Part shown: positions 35,406 to 46,700 of the stretch, piece by piece
How the letters are laid out: each line of letters opens with the position of its first letter
How positions within the stretch are numbered: the first letter of the stretch is position 1
Assembly: GCA_948144175.1 (NCBI GenBank)
Contig: CANXME010002107.1
Span: forward strand, 1,283,001 to 1,347,000
Source of the DNA: Closterium sp. NIES-65
Taxonomy: Eukaryota; Streptophyta; Zygnematophyceae; Desmidiales; Closteriaceae
Reading direction: 5' to 3'
Length of the DNA: 64,000 nucleotides
Made by a program: the position numbers and the translations under genes
Notes under the pieces: model-generated
The model's database searches: none
What the model was told of the DNA's origin: nothing
Seen by the model: the letters and a program-made list of their open reading frames with translations, nothing else

Positions 35406-36519
35406 TGTCAACGGGAGTTGGGTGTTGGCCCCGTCCTCGCTTGGGCGGAGCCGACTTCGTGGTCGGGTGTGAGGGGAGCAGCCGACCTGCAGCAGTGGGT
35501 GAGCTGGTCGACTAGGAGGTCGACCTGCACGGGGGACCACTGCACGGGCGCCAAATTCAGGGTGGCGCCGACTTCGGGGAGGTCGACTTGGGAGTCGACC
35601 TGCGGAGGACGTCGAAGCCGACTTCGGCGGTCGGCTAACGGACCGCTGGTCGACCTGCGGGTGGTCGACTGGACCTGGTGGTTGACGAAGGAGGAGCCGA
35701 CGCCGACCTTGACTCAGGACGCCGAGCAGTTGGGCGTCGAGTAGCGGGGCGTCAACTTCGTGACGCGCTTCGGGCGGCCGACGTGGGTGGTCGGCCGACG
35801 ACTGTGCTGGTCGACGTGGAGCTGGTCGACCAGAGGGGACGTCGACCTGGAGGAGGTCGACCGATGGTGTCGTCGACCTGGTGATGTCGACGTGGAGGTG
35901 GTCGTCGACTTGGGAGGTCGACGGGCACGAACGGGAGCTGCTGGTCGACGCGGTTGCCTGGTCGACCAGGTTACCTGGGTGACGAAGTGCTGCGGAGGAG
36001 TGCGACGGTCGCCCAGGCAAAGTTGGCGAGCCCGACCTCGGTGGTGGTATCCCGAGGTCGACGTGGCCGATCAGAGGCAGTCGTCAGCTCGAGGTTGACG
36101 TGGTGTTGTGCGCTGTGTAGGTGACGAGACTCTACACGCCAATCATCTGCGCACAACTGCGAAGCAGGGTGCACTGTTGTCCTGCGTGAGCAACGCTGTC
36201 ACGCCGTCAACCTGCGACGTTGGCACGCCGTCGACCTTGCCTTGCTGGAGCGCGGTCGACCAAGTCGTGCTGGAACGCGGTCGACCAAGCTGCTGGCAGT
36301 TGGCCGACCTGAATGCTTGCTCTGATGTAGTCTTGCTATGCCAACTTCATTGTACCATTGTTCTGAACTTTTCCTAGTGGAACTCTTGCCAACTTTCCCC
36401 GTGAACTAGCAAGTAGTGTGCGCACAAGGAAAACGATTAAGGAACAGAGAACGCAGAGATCACACGAGCACACGTGCCTAGCCTGCAATCTAGCTCCCGT
36501 TGTAGCAGTTATCTCCGCA
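35406..36519 (+). repeat. 3' LTR of element D
   Basis: 1114 bp, about 98.6 percent identical by eye to 28916-30029, the differences being mostly transitions. It is followed by the second GAGGG target copy. Confidence 0.9.
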
Positions 36520-36877
36520 GAGGGGAAGGTGATGAGGCGGAAGACGCCGCGGAGGCGGACGAGAACCCGCGGGATAAGGAAGGCGCCACGGGGCAACCAG
36601 CGAGGTCCAATGCTCTCGAGGCGCTTAGGGAGTTAACAAAATTACCATCATCTCCGTCCACTGCTCTGTCGACGTCAACCATCGCGAAAAAAGTCTACAA
36701 AGAAATGGCGGAAAATAGTGGCAGTTTCCAGCCATAATCGCCATAGATAGGGCGGATAATCGCTGGCAGCTGGGGGGCTGTTATGCATTTTTGGGCTTTT
36801 GAACTGCTGGCCTGCATTTTCATCCCAAAATTTTGGACACCAAACTTGCTTCGAAAGTGGAGGGATAAGTTGGGGTG
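36520..36877. other. Host DNA between elements D and E
   Basis: No gene is assigned. A short open stretch on the plus strand reads EGDEAEDAAEADENPRDKEG and then TSTIAKKVYKEMAENSG before a stop. It could be an exon cut by element D, but no partner exon or family is recognised. Confidence 0.3.
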
Positions 36878-37218
36878 TGTTACGAGTGCAATTGAGTGAG
36901 CGAACGAGAATTGCACTATCGAAGCAAGAATACAATGAGCGAAGGCATGAGCGAAGAATATATAGCGAAACTACAGTGGTAACGGTAATGGACTGTGGTT
37001 GTCGCGCGACGAGCCTGGGACTGAGGTTGGGAAAATGTCGAAGCGTAGGCCCGGAGCGCGGGTTACCCGCCGAGCCGTGAGGTCGGGATGCGATGTGCGA
37101 AAATGGCGGGATGATTGTCGATGCGATGATCGCGAGTGGTAACGGTGCTGACTGAGGTGCTACAGTGATGTACGCGTTGAGCAGGGATGCGAAGTAAGGA
37201 AAAGGGATTTTCCTTACA
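36878..37218 (-). repeat. 3' LTR of element E
   Basis: 341 bp with TG...CA ends. The minus-strand sequence starts TGTAAGGAAAATCCC and ends CTCGTAACA; a TATATATTC promoter-like motif lies about 80 bp from its far end. Confidence 0.9.
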
Positions 37219-37246
37219 CTACCCCCCTCTCCTAAGGAGGTCCCTC

Positions 37247-40200
37247 TTACGAAAGTGCGTGGACGTCTTTGAAGTTTCGGCTGCGCAGATACTCGGTGAG
37301 GACGGGGTGGTTTTCAATTTTGTCCAGGGGAACCCAGTTGTCCTCGGTAGGTGTTCGGTCTTTCCAGCGGATTAGGAACTCGATCTTTCGAGCTCCTCGG
37401 GGATCGCGAACTCTGTGACTCAGGATTTTGTCGGGGGTGATGATTGGTTCGGATGGTGGTCGTGTCATGCTGGATGGTCGATGTCGTGGGAGTTGGCCGG
37501 CGGACGGTACGTAGGGGCGAAGCAAGCTGACGTGGAACGAGGGGCTGACGTACCAGTCAGCAGGGAGGAGGAGGTGTGCGGTGACGGGTGTAATCATGTG
37601 GCTAGTTCGGAATGGCCCACAATATCGGGGGCGGAGCTTTGGAGTGACGGGCAGGCGGAGGTTTTGAGTGTCGAGTAAAACGAGGTCGTCGGGCTGATAA
37701 GTGACAGGTCTGTGGTGGCGGTCGGCGTTGCGTTTAGCGATGATGTTCGATTTCTTGATTGCTTCTGCTGCCCTGGTGCGTGCTGCTTGCAAAATCTCGG
37801 CGAATTGTTGTGCACGTGGGACGGGGTTGTCGGGATTTGGGGTCATAGGTACTGTGGGGTCTTGTCCATAATTCAGGTAAAACGGTGACTGTTGGGTCGT
37901 GGCGGATGGCGCGTTGTTGTATGCAAATTCGATGAGTGGTAGCTGCTGTTCCCACGTGTTTGGGTCGTCGCACGTGGCCCTAATGAGCTGTTCCATGGTC
38001 TGGTTTGTCCGTTCTGTCTGTCCGTCGGTTTCGGGGTGATATGATGAACTGAACTGTAGTCGCGTGCCGAACTGCTGCCACAGGTTCCGCCAGAAGTTGC
38101 TGGTAAACTTCGTGTCTCTGTCGCTGATGATCGATGCTGGTATCCCGTGCAGTCGAACGACGGTCGAGATGAAGAGGCGGGCTGTTTCCTCGGCTGTGAT
38201 TGATTTCTTGCATGCTGCGAAGTGTGCCATTTTCGTCAGTCGATCGACGACAACCAAGATCGCGTCATTCCCACTCGCCCCGGCCGGTAACCCCGTGACG
38301 AAGTCCATCGTCACTTGCTGCCAAGCACGCTCTGGGGGTGGGATCGGCTGCAATTGTCCCGCCGGCCGCTTCCTGGTTGACTTCATGATCTGGCAAGTGG
38401 GACACGACGCCACGTGTCGTTGCACGTCGGTCAACATTTCGGGCCAGTAATAATACCGCTGCACCTGCTGCCGTGTTTTTTCTACTACGAAATGTCCCGA
38501 GGTAACTCCGTCGTGTGCCTCCTGTAACAGTAATTCCCGTAGTAGTGTGTACCCTGGTACCCAGATGCGGTCGGTTCCAGCTTTTACGTAATAGACTCCC
38601 TTGGCTGCTGCGAATTGCTGCAAGTTTCCTCCTGTGAAGAATGGGTCTGTTTGATATCCGTGGGTAAATAGTCCTGTCAGTAGCGGACTGGTCTGGGCGA
38701 GTAGTATCGCATGGATCTGGGCAGTGGGGCGGGTCAGTGCGTCGGCGATATTCGAGGCTCCTTTTTTATAGGTGACTGTGTAATGGAAATTTGACTCGAG
38801 GAAATCGAGCCATCGAATCTGTCGTGGGTTGAGATGGGGTTGTGCACGGAGGTGTCAGAATCCCAACCACTAGACCATTGGGATAAAAGGGCTTGTTAAG
38901 TAGCGGGTCAGTGCGCCCATAACCCCCCAGGCCAACATGCCTGTAACCCTTCCCTAGGATCAATCGGGGATCACCAGTGGACCTCTAACACCCCCCCGCA
39001 CTGGGATGCCCGAAGTGCATACACTGGGATTCGAACCCGAGACCGCTCTGATACTATGTCAGAATCCCAACCACTAGACCATTGGGATAAAAGGGCTTGT
39101 TAAGTAGCGGGTCAGTGCGCCCATACCTCTGACAGGAGGTACTGTAGGGATCGGTGGTCTGTCCGTACTGTCACGTCTGCGCCGGTCAAGTAGCAGCGCC
39201 ACACTTTGAATGCGTGCACGATCGCGAGCATTTCGCGGTCGTGTATCAGGTAATTTCGCTCAGGCGGATGCAGTTTGCGTGATTCGTAAGCGATGGGTTG
39301 GAGGCCGTTGCCGAAGTCCTGTAGCAATACGGCTCGGATGGCGATGTCGCTCGCGTCTGTAACAACCTCGAAGGGGCGATGTGGGTCAGCGATGCGTAGG
39401 ACGGGTGGTGAACAGAGAACAGTTTTCAGGGCAGAGAAGGCAGCATGCTCTTTCTCCCCCCTCGTAAAAGCGACCCCCTTACGCAGTAAATCCGTGAGCG
39501 GGGCTGTTAAGCGCGCCATGTCGGGGACGAACAGACGGACGTAATTAACGAACCCTAAAAAACTCTGCAGTTCCGTGATGTTCGTCGGGGGACGCCACGC
39601 TTTGACAGTATCCAGCTTCTTAGGGTCGATTTCAACCCCAGCCTCCGAAATAACGTGTCCTAGAAATTCTAGCCTGTCCCGAAAAAACTCGCACTTGGAG
39701 CCCTTGGTGAGTAATCGATGTTCTGCTAAAATTTTAAAAACTTCTTCGAGATCGACTAAGTGCTGCTGCTTGTCGCGACTGTAAACGAGGATGTCGTCGA
39801 GGTAGACTATCACGCATTTATCTAAAAGGGGCCTAAACACCTCGTTCATGGTCATCTGAAATGTTGCGGGTGCGTTTGTCAGCCCGAAAGGCATCACCGT
39901 GTATTCGAATGACCCGTACCTAGTTCTAAATGCTGTTCTGGCGCAATCCGATGGTTCGACCCGAATCTGGTGGTAACCGCCCCGTAAGTCTATTTTCGAA
40001 AATACCCGTGCTGTTCGCAGCTGGTCGATCAATTCGTCGGCGCGGGGGATGGGGTACCGCGATCTGACTGTTACTCTATTGAGCGCTCGGTAATCAATGC
40101 ACATGCGAAATCCTCCGTCTTTTTTCGGTGTGAACAGTATCGGTGCGGCGAACGGTGACGAGCTCGGTCGGATAAACTGCTTCTCTAATAGGTAATCTAA

Positions 40201-42266
40201 CTGCTTCCTTAGTTCGTCGAGCTCGGGCTGTGTCAGTCTGAACTGGCGCTGTACAGTTGGCTGTGCCCCCGGTTCTAACTCGATCCTATGGTCATGTGCC
40301 CGCTGAGGTGGCAGCCCTTGTGGTAAGTCATCGGGAAAAATCCCCGAGTACCGTTTCAACAGTTCCTGAAGTTCGGGCGGTACTGCTGCCAACAGTTTCT
40401 GGAAATCGCTCGGCTGCTCCTCTTTTCCTACTAATGTTATATCTACTGCGTACACGTCAGCTCCCGCGGCGACAACCCGTTTCATCGTGATGGCGTTGAC
40501 GTGGACCGTTGAAGACTCGGGCGACTGCCAGCAAGGTAATTCGACCCAGTTACCATTACTTCGCACGGTGCAGCTACCCGTCGTCCAGTCGATTCGCAGG
40601 TTATACCGTCGCAGCCAATCACGTCCCAATAAAATGTCGTGCCCATCCTGTGTCGTTGCAAGCATTTCCTGTGTAAATCCGAAGTTCCCCCTGCAGCGGA
40701 CTTTTACTCGCTCCACTTTTTCCCGTATGGCCAGTGGCGTGCCGTCGACTAAGCGCGCGTCTATCTCAGGTAAGCAACGGTTAAGTGTTAACTGCAGTTT
40801 CCGTGCGGTCGCGGTATTAACTGAACTGTGGCTTGCTCCTCCGTCAATGAAAATCTTGACTGCTGCTCCCTGTATTTTCCCGTAGATTATTACTGGGCAA
40901 TCCGTCGCTGTACCCTCCTTATTCATCCGAGCCCGATCGATGGCGTGAATCGGTACTGTGACTCGGTGAGGGTCGGTGTGGTTGGGCGAGCAGGCAGTCT
41001 CGTCACTAGTTGGCCCAACTTCTACTGACTGCTGGCGTTTCCCTGCCTCTGAGACTCCCTCCCCTGCTCTGCTCTGCGGCGCCTCAGCTCCTCTGGGCAC
41101 TCGCTCTTGCGGTGGCCCGGCCTGTTGCAAGCAAAACAGCGCCCCTTAAACGGTGCGGCAGCTGCATTCGTCGCAACGGCGTGTACAGTGGCGTGCTCGG
41201 TCGGTCCCCAAGGACGATGTCCGTAGTAGGACCCCGGTCTCGGTCGGCGTAGGATGTCGATTTTCTCGGCGAGCGCGAGAATCTCGTTGAAGTTCGAGAG
41301 TCCGCGCAGCATTATTTCGTGCGAGATATCCGGCTTCAGCCCTCCGACGTAACAGTCCACCCGCTCCGCTTCGTGCATGTAGCCGACCTGCTCGCAAAGT
41401 GCGAGAAAGCCGCTTGTGTAGTCTTGAACCGACCCGAGCTGGCGCCAAGTGCGTAGTCTCTGACGCGCCGAAATCGAAGCCGCGATCGGCTCAAAGCGCG
41501 CCCGAAGCCCTGCGCACCACGCATCCCACGTGCTGTATTGGGCGGTCTCGCAGAACGAACTCCAGGTGACAGCTGGACCCGTGGGCCCTTCCTCGTGCGA
41601 CGGTGGCTCGTAGGCGCGTGGCGACGTCACGATGACTCGCCACCAGTCCATGGCGGGGCCCCTTAGCAGCGAAACTGCATACCGAATCTTCGCGGCGTCC
41701 GCCTCGACGTAGTTTGCGTCGAAGAAAACATTCATCGTGAAGACCCACGATTGAACCGTCGGACCCCCGCGTTGGCTTGGGTCGAAGCAGGGTGGGCGTT
41801 GTGGCTTGAGCGGCATTGGTGCCATGATGGCCTGTTCGCCACTTGTCGTCGCTAACTCCACGTGCTGACGGGCTTCCCGGGGCTCCTGCGGGCTTGGTGC
41901 GATCCTGCCTCCTCCCATGCCAGGCATCGGCTGGGCGACGCCGTCACTGGCTGCGCCTGAGCGTTGTCCCATGCTGTCGTGTTGTGTTGGTGTGCCGGAC
42001 GAGATGATGATCGGCTCCTCTGATTGTGCAGATGCATTTGTTGGTGCGTGTGATGTCGCCGGAATGTTCACCGTGGACTGTTGACTGGCGGAGTCACGTT
42101 CCGCCGTGAGCGTCGCGATTTCGAGCGCCGATTCTTCCAGCTGACGCACGAGACGATCAAGCTGCTCCTGCGTCAATGTGGCGAGCGTGAAATCGGCCAT
42201 GGCGAGGGTGTCGGGCAAACTCAGCGAGAGCCTCGGTTGTGGCCGTGCGTGCTTACGAGAGAGCAC
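37247..42266 (-). pseudogene. gag-pol region of chromovirus E
   Basis: Gag, protease, reverse transcriptase, RNase H, integrase (zinc-binding HHCC with CPTCQ, then MDFVTGLP and the DDE core) and a chromodomain at the integrase C-terminus. The chromodomain identifies the chromovirus branch of Ty3/gypsy. The coding region is interrupted by a nested miniature element in the RNase H region. Confidence 0.85.
38853..39123 (-). mobile_element. 271-bp miniature LTR element (TRIM/SMART-like) inside E
   Basis: Two 67-bp direct repeats (38853-38919 and 39057-39123) with TG...CA ends enclose 137 bp with no coding capacity. On the minus strand the first repeat is followed by TAGTATCAGAGCGG, close to the initiator tRNA-Met primer site, and the second is preceded by a purine tract (GGCCTGGGGGGTTA). 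This is the layout of terminal-repeat retrotransposons in miniature. The repeat-primer junction also contains tRNA-like boxes (TGGTCTAGTGGTTGGGATTC and GGTTCGAATCC), so a tRNA-derived SINE is an alternative. No clear target duplication is seen. Confidence 0.7.
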
Positions 42267-42385
42267 TACGAGCGGCGGTGCTGTGTCGCTAAGAGACGTC
42301 TACCCCCCCCCAAAAAAATTGAGATAGTGGGGAAGCGAAGGTGTGGATGCGGTCCGAGATGAGATCGTAGGCTCTGAATACCAAG

Positions 42386-42726
42386 TGTTACGAGTGCAAT
42401 TGAGTGAGCGAACGAGAATTGCACTATCGAAGCAAGAATACAATGAGCGAAGGCATGAGCGAAGAATATATAGCGAAGCTACAGTGGTAACGGTAATGGA
42501 CTGTGGTTGTCGCGCGACGAGCCTGGGACTGAGGTTGGGAAAATGTCGAAGCGTAGGCCCGGAGCGCGGGTTACCCGCCGAGCCGTGAGGTCCGGATGCG
42601 ATGTGCGAAAATGGCGGGATGATTGTCGATGCGATGATCGCGAGTGGTAACGGTGCTGACTGAGGTGCTACAGTGATGTACGCGTTGAGCAGGGATGCGA
42701 AGTAAGGAAAAGGGATTTTCCTTACA
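42386..42726 (-). repeat. 5' LTR of element E
   Basis: 341 bp, about 99 percent identical to 36878-37218. The primer-binding site lies immediately inside it. Confidence 0.9.
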
Positions 42727-43729
42727 GGGTGCATCCTAATGTTTCGTTTTGGGGCACCCGATAAAAAACTAGTCACTCGCCCGCGCCACACGGCCCGGGT
42801 CGAGCGGCACTCGGCATTTGCAGGGTATGGGCCGGGTAAAATCTCACACTGCCGAAGGGGCCGAGGGGCACTCGCCCTTCGCTCGCATTTGTTGCACCCG
42901 TAACACTAAAATCTTACAAAAAAAACACAGGATTGTGGTGACTCAGTGTTAGATTAGTATTTGACGAACTACAGAAGTATTTGACATTGATTAGAATAAA
43001 AAACTACACGTAAGACCAGACCCCGAGTCTATCGCATTTACACCCACTTGATAGCGCCACTTGATAGTCCCATCCCCTTTTTTTGAAAGAGGAATAGACC
43101 CCCAAGTTTATTTTCCATGTATATACAGAAGCAGCCTTGGTAAAAGAAGACCTAGATTAACCATGGATGACACAAAATGGGGTAGCGCAATTAGCTGACA
43201 TTGGGAGTTGAGCAGAATCCATGCAAGTGATGGGTGGTAGCTATTCAGAATTCATGCAGCTTTGTATTCCTACATACAAATGACAGGTTGACATACATGA
43301 TAATAACACATACGCCGTCCCCAGCTGTCCTTCCCACGTGAGAAGCCCATCTCTGTCCTCTTCCGGCTGTCACATGCAACTAAAGTGCAGCTAGCTGCGT
43401 ATGTACACTGATCCAGGCACGCGTGTGTGAACATGGCACAAGCAAGGAGCATCAGCTATCGGTATGTACACTGATCCACAAGCATGCCTACCTAAACGCA
43501 GGGAGGCCAGATGTCCCGATTCTTGAAGGATCCTGTCCATGTGGAGCGCTGCTGTTGCTTCCTGCCCGTTCCAGCTAATACAAACAAGCGGTACAACAGC
43601 TATATACAGCTACGTTCAAGTGCAGGCACTAACGTGGCGACCCAGGGCTACACCCTGCTACCCCTGCGTTCATGCTGGGCAGGGGATTGGCAACAGCATT
43701 CCATGACTCCTTTCAGCTTGTACCCCTCG
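42727..43729. other. Intergenic DNA downstream of element E
   Basis: No gene is seen. The first 180 bp are GC-rich; the rest is moderately AT-rich with two nearby copies of GTATGTACACTGATCCA (about 43399 and 43461). It may contain the 3' untranslated end of the minus-strand gene that stops at 43730. Confidence 0.4.
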
Positions 43730-46700
43730 TCAAGAGAGCGGCCTGTTGAACACGATAATCCCGAGCAGGAGAATCACAAGAACTGCCACTGCTGGCACCA
43801 CTTCCGGCCCTCCGTGCTCTCCTTCTCCTCCATGCTCTCCTTCTCCTCCATGGTCCCCTTCCATACAGCCCCCACCGCCCCCACTATCTCCTTCCTCCTC
43901 CTCACCCCCCTCCTCGCCAAATTTACCTCTGTAACTATGTTGAACAGCAGCAGCGGGAGCAGCTCGGTGGGTACTATGCAAACTACCACACAGCTGCTGC
44001 TGATAACTCCCACGTCCCCCCTCTTCCTCCTCCTCTTCTTTCCCCTCTTCCTCCTCCTCCCCGTCAGACCCCTCCTCGCTGCTCCCGCTCATCTGCTCGA
44101 AAGAAGCATGATGATCAGCACCCAGCAGGAGCAGCAGCGAGCCCCAAGCAGACCCTGGCAAGGACGAGAGCTGGTCCAGCAAGTGAGAAACCACGGATAC
44201 CACTGATGGCGACGGCGGGGACGCGGGCGGTGATCGTGCGGGAGCATTCTCAAAAGGTACGAGCGGTCGAGAGGAGCTGGAGTCTCGAGTGGCTTGTGGT
44301 AGTGACAATGCCGGTCGTGGCAGTGGTGTTGATGCTGAGTTTCTGCCTGTTGCTCTGTTGGCAAGTCCTGGTTTGGCAGCCTCTGCTACTGGCACTGGCA
44401 CTCCAATGCTTGCTGCTACGGCTTCTGCCACTGCGCCTACTGTTGTTCCTGCTTCTGCTGCTGTTGCTGCAGCAGCCATTACTGCTGTTGCAGTTTCTTC
44501 CCTTGCTACTGCTGCTGTTTCTGCAGCAGTTTCCACTGCTCCTGCTGCTGCTAATTCGGCCACTGCTCTTCCAAAGCAACACACATGGACAACAGGCACA
44601 TGGACATCAGGCACATAGAGAATGAATGAGCAGAGGAGAGGAGAGGTCAAGGCCCAAGGCAGAATATGGAAGCGGAAAGCAAAAAAGCATGGCAACCCCT
44701 TGCTAATGCTGTCTTCCTCGAATAAGAAGAAGAAGAAAAACAGAGAAACGCACACCTGTACTTGTCTCAATGAGACACTGATCGCACAACAAGGGCCCCT
44801 GTGTGAGAAATTAGTTTGAAAACTCTCAAAAGTGACCATAAGGCGACTCAACAAGAGACATGCAGGCCTGTACCGTCCCTCGGCCAGGGATTTGTAACAG
44901 AACAGGTGCCGTGTCGACGTGCCATTATCGCAGTCCATGCATGGACTACCTTCACCACAAAAAAAAAAATCAATGTACCTTTCCCACAACAAAACAAAGA
45001 GCCGACGTACCTGCACTACAGGGAAGCAGGGCAGCCTCCCGATTTCTTTTGAGAAGTCTCAAGAGTGCGTACCTGTACTACAGGGAAGCAGGGTAGCTTC
45101 CCAATTTCCTAATAGCCTGCTCTGCGAATCATCAGCCCTCCTGGTTCCTCTGCTCCTCCCAGCCCTTGTGCCTGTTTCCCTCTCTTCTTCTACTTCACAA
45201 CCACTGCGCAACACTCCGGCCCCACCATTATCAACAGCGGCAGAAACTGCAGCAGTATCAGCAGCAGCAGAAACCGTATCAGTACCAGGAGCAGCAGCAG
45301 CAGCAGCAGAGGTGAGGGAAAGCGCAGGCGCTCTATTCCTTCTCCTGCGACCAATCAGCCGCTGCACGTCTGGGTTGCTGCCTATGGCCGCCCACACTGC
45401 CGGGTCGCGAGCCACTGACGTCACTGCGCTCTGTAAGGAGGGAGAGAGAGGAAAGGGTGACACGGAACTCTGTTTTAAGACGTCCCTAAATTCGCTCACA
45501 CTGCCGGGTCGCGAGCCACTGATGTCACTGCGCTCTGTAAGGAGGGAGAGAGAGGAAAGGATGAAACGCAACTCTGTTTTGAGACGTCCCTAAATTCGCC
45601 CACACTGCTGGGTCGCGAGCCACTGACGTCTCTGCACTCTGCAGGGGAAGAAAGAAGGTGGAAAGGGGTTCTTTCTTGTGTCAAAAAGTGTGGAGAGACA
45701 TGGAAGGATGTCCAGAAGTGATGATAGGGAGTTCTCCCACCTGTAGCTCCGAGGCGTGTAGAGAGGGTTTTTTTGAGACGTCTTAAAAACACCCTCTCTA
45801 CACGTGGCTATTCTCTGTGTGGAGAGACATGGAAGGATGACCAGAAGCGATAATAGGGAGTTCTCCCACCTGTAGCTCCAAGGCGCGTGAGATCACCAGC
45901 ACACGCCTGAGAGAGAGATTCATGAGCTGCTAGGGGAAAAATAAGGCCCTACCTGTAACTCTGCATCCCTAGAGAAGAGCTCCAAGGCGTGTGAGACCAC
46001 CAGCACACGCCTGTCCCGCCCGCCCTCCTGCACGGCTCTTCTGCGCACATCTGTCACCAGCTGATTGGCCGACACGGAGTGGCTGCAGGCAGGAATGAGC
46101 AGGTTGGAATGGGGAGGGTACAGTGCTGGTATCAGGCTCGGCAAGGGAGGCAAGGCAACAACCTGACAAGCCAGAAGTAACCGTGCCAGGGACCAATCAC
46201 CAAATTCGTGAACCAGCATCTAATTTTCACGCCTTCCTCCCCCTCGTAATCATATCCGCACCTCTCTGCGTCCTCAGCCCGTCATGTTTCCCTACCTCTG
46301 AACCCCTCCTCTCCACCCTGGTATTTCAGCATTACTAAGTCCCAAATCGCACATTGTGCAGGGCAAGCCACCTTTTATGAAGTTGACTCAAGAAACAACT
46401 GAGAATGAAACAACTGAGAATGAAACGCACTGTGCAGTGCGGAGCTGCCTTGCTGTTCATGGACCAGACCAGATCACGGCTGTGCGTGTACCTAACCTAG
46501 CGGGCATATATCGCCTGCTGAGCTTATACCCTGCTTGGTTCCATCTCTGTAGTTCATCTCACCTGGGAAGCGACTGAACGCTGCCGTAAGTTGAACAGCA
46601 TTTCAAAAAATCTCCCAACACTGAATATACCCTGTTTGGTTCCATTTCTTTCATGATTCTCACCTAGGGAGGCGGTAGAAGTTCTTTGCTTCTTAAGAGG

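Larger units (their letters stand above)
28916..36519 (+). mobile_element. Ty1/copia LTR retrotransposon D, nearly whole
   Basis: Two LTRs of equal length (1114 bp; 28916-30029 and 35406-36519), TG...CA ends, and a 5-bp target duplication GAGGG (28911-28915 and 36520-36524). Parts in order: gag from about 30106 with a CCHC knuckle (CWICHSPDHLSFEC, near 31345), protease near 31670 (LDSGCSHH), integrase about 32100-32900, reverse transcriptase about 33800-34450 (YVDDLL), RNase H about 34750-35200. A purine tract (GCAGGGGAG) precedes the 3' LTR. The LTRs differ at roughly 16 sites, about 1.4 percent, which is about a million years at plant-like rates. It has about two breaks. It is a different family from A, B and C. 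Confidence 0.93.
36878..42726 (-). mobile_element. Ty3/gypsy chromovirus E, nearly whole, with a nested miniature element
   Basis: LTRs of 341 bp (36878-37218 and 42386-42726), 5-bp target duplication GGGTG (36873-36877 and 42727-42731), primer site TTGGTATTCAGAGCC next to the 5' LTR and a purine tract GGAGAGGGGGGTAG before the 3' LTR, all on the minus strand. Parts: gag (about 42200-41050) with knuckle CFACNRPGHRKSEC, protease (IDGGASHSS), reverse transcriptase (YVDDILVYS), RNase H, integrase (about 38500-37700) and a C-terminal chromodomain (ILSHRVRDPRG…FLIRWKDR). Gag and the next frame overlap, as is usual for read-through in this family. LTRs differ at about two sites, so it is very young. 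It looks whole apart from the insertion at 38853-39123. Confidence 0.93.

Noticed and set aside
39010-39090. A functional tRNA gene in the miniature element
   Set aside because: A-box and B-box-like sequences and a 5-bp anticodon stem are present, but there is no acceptor stem, the base before the anticodon is wrong and the T stem pairs poorly.
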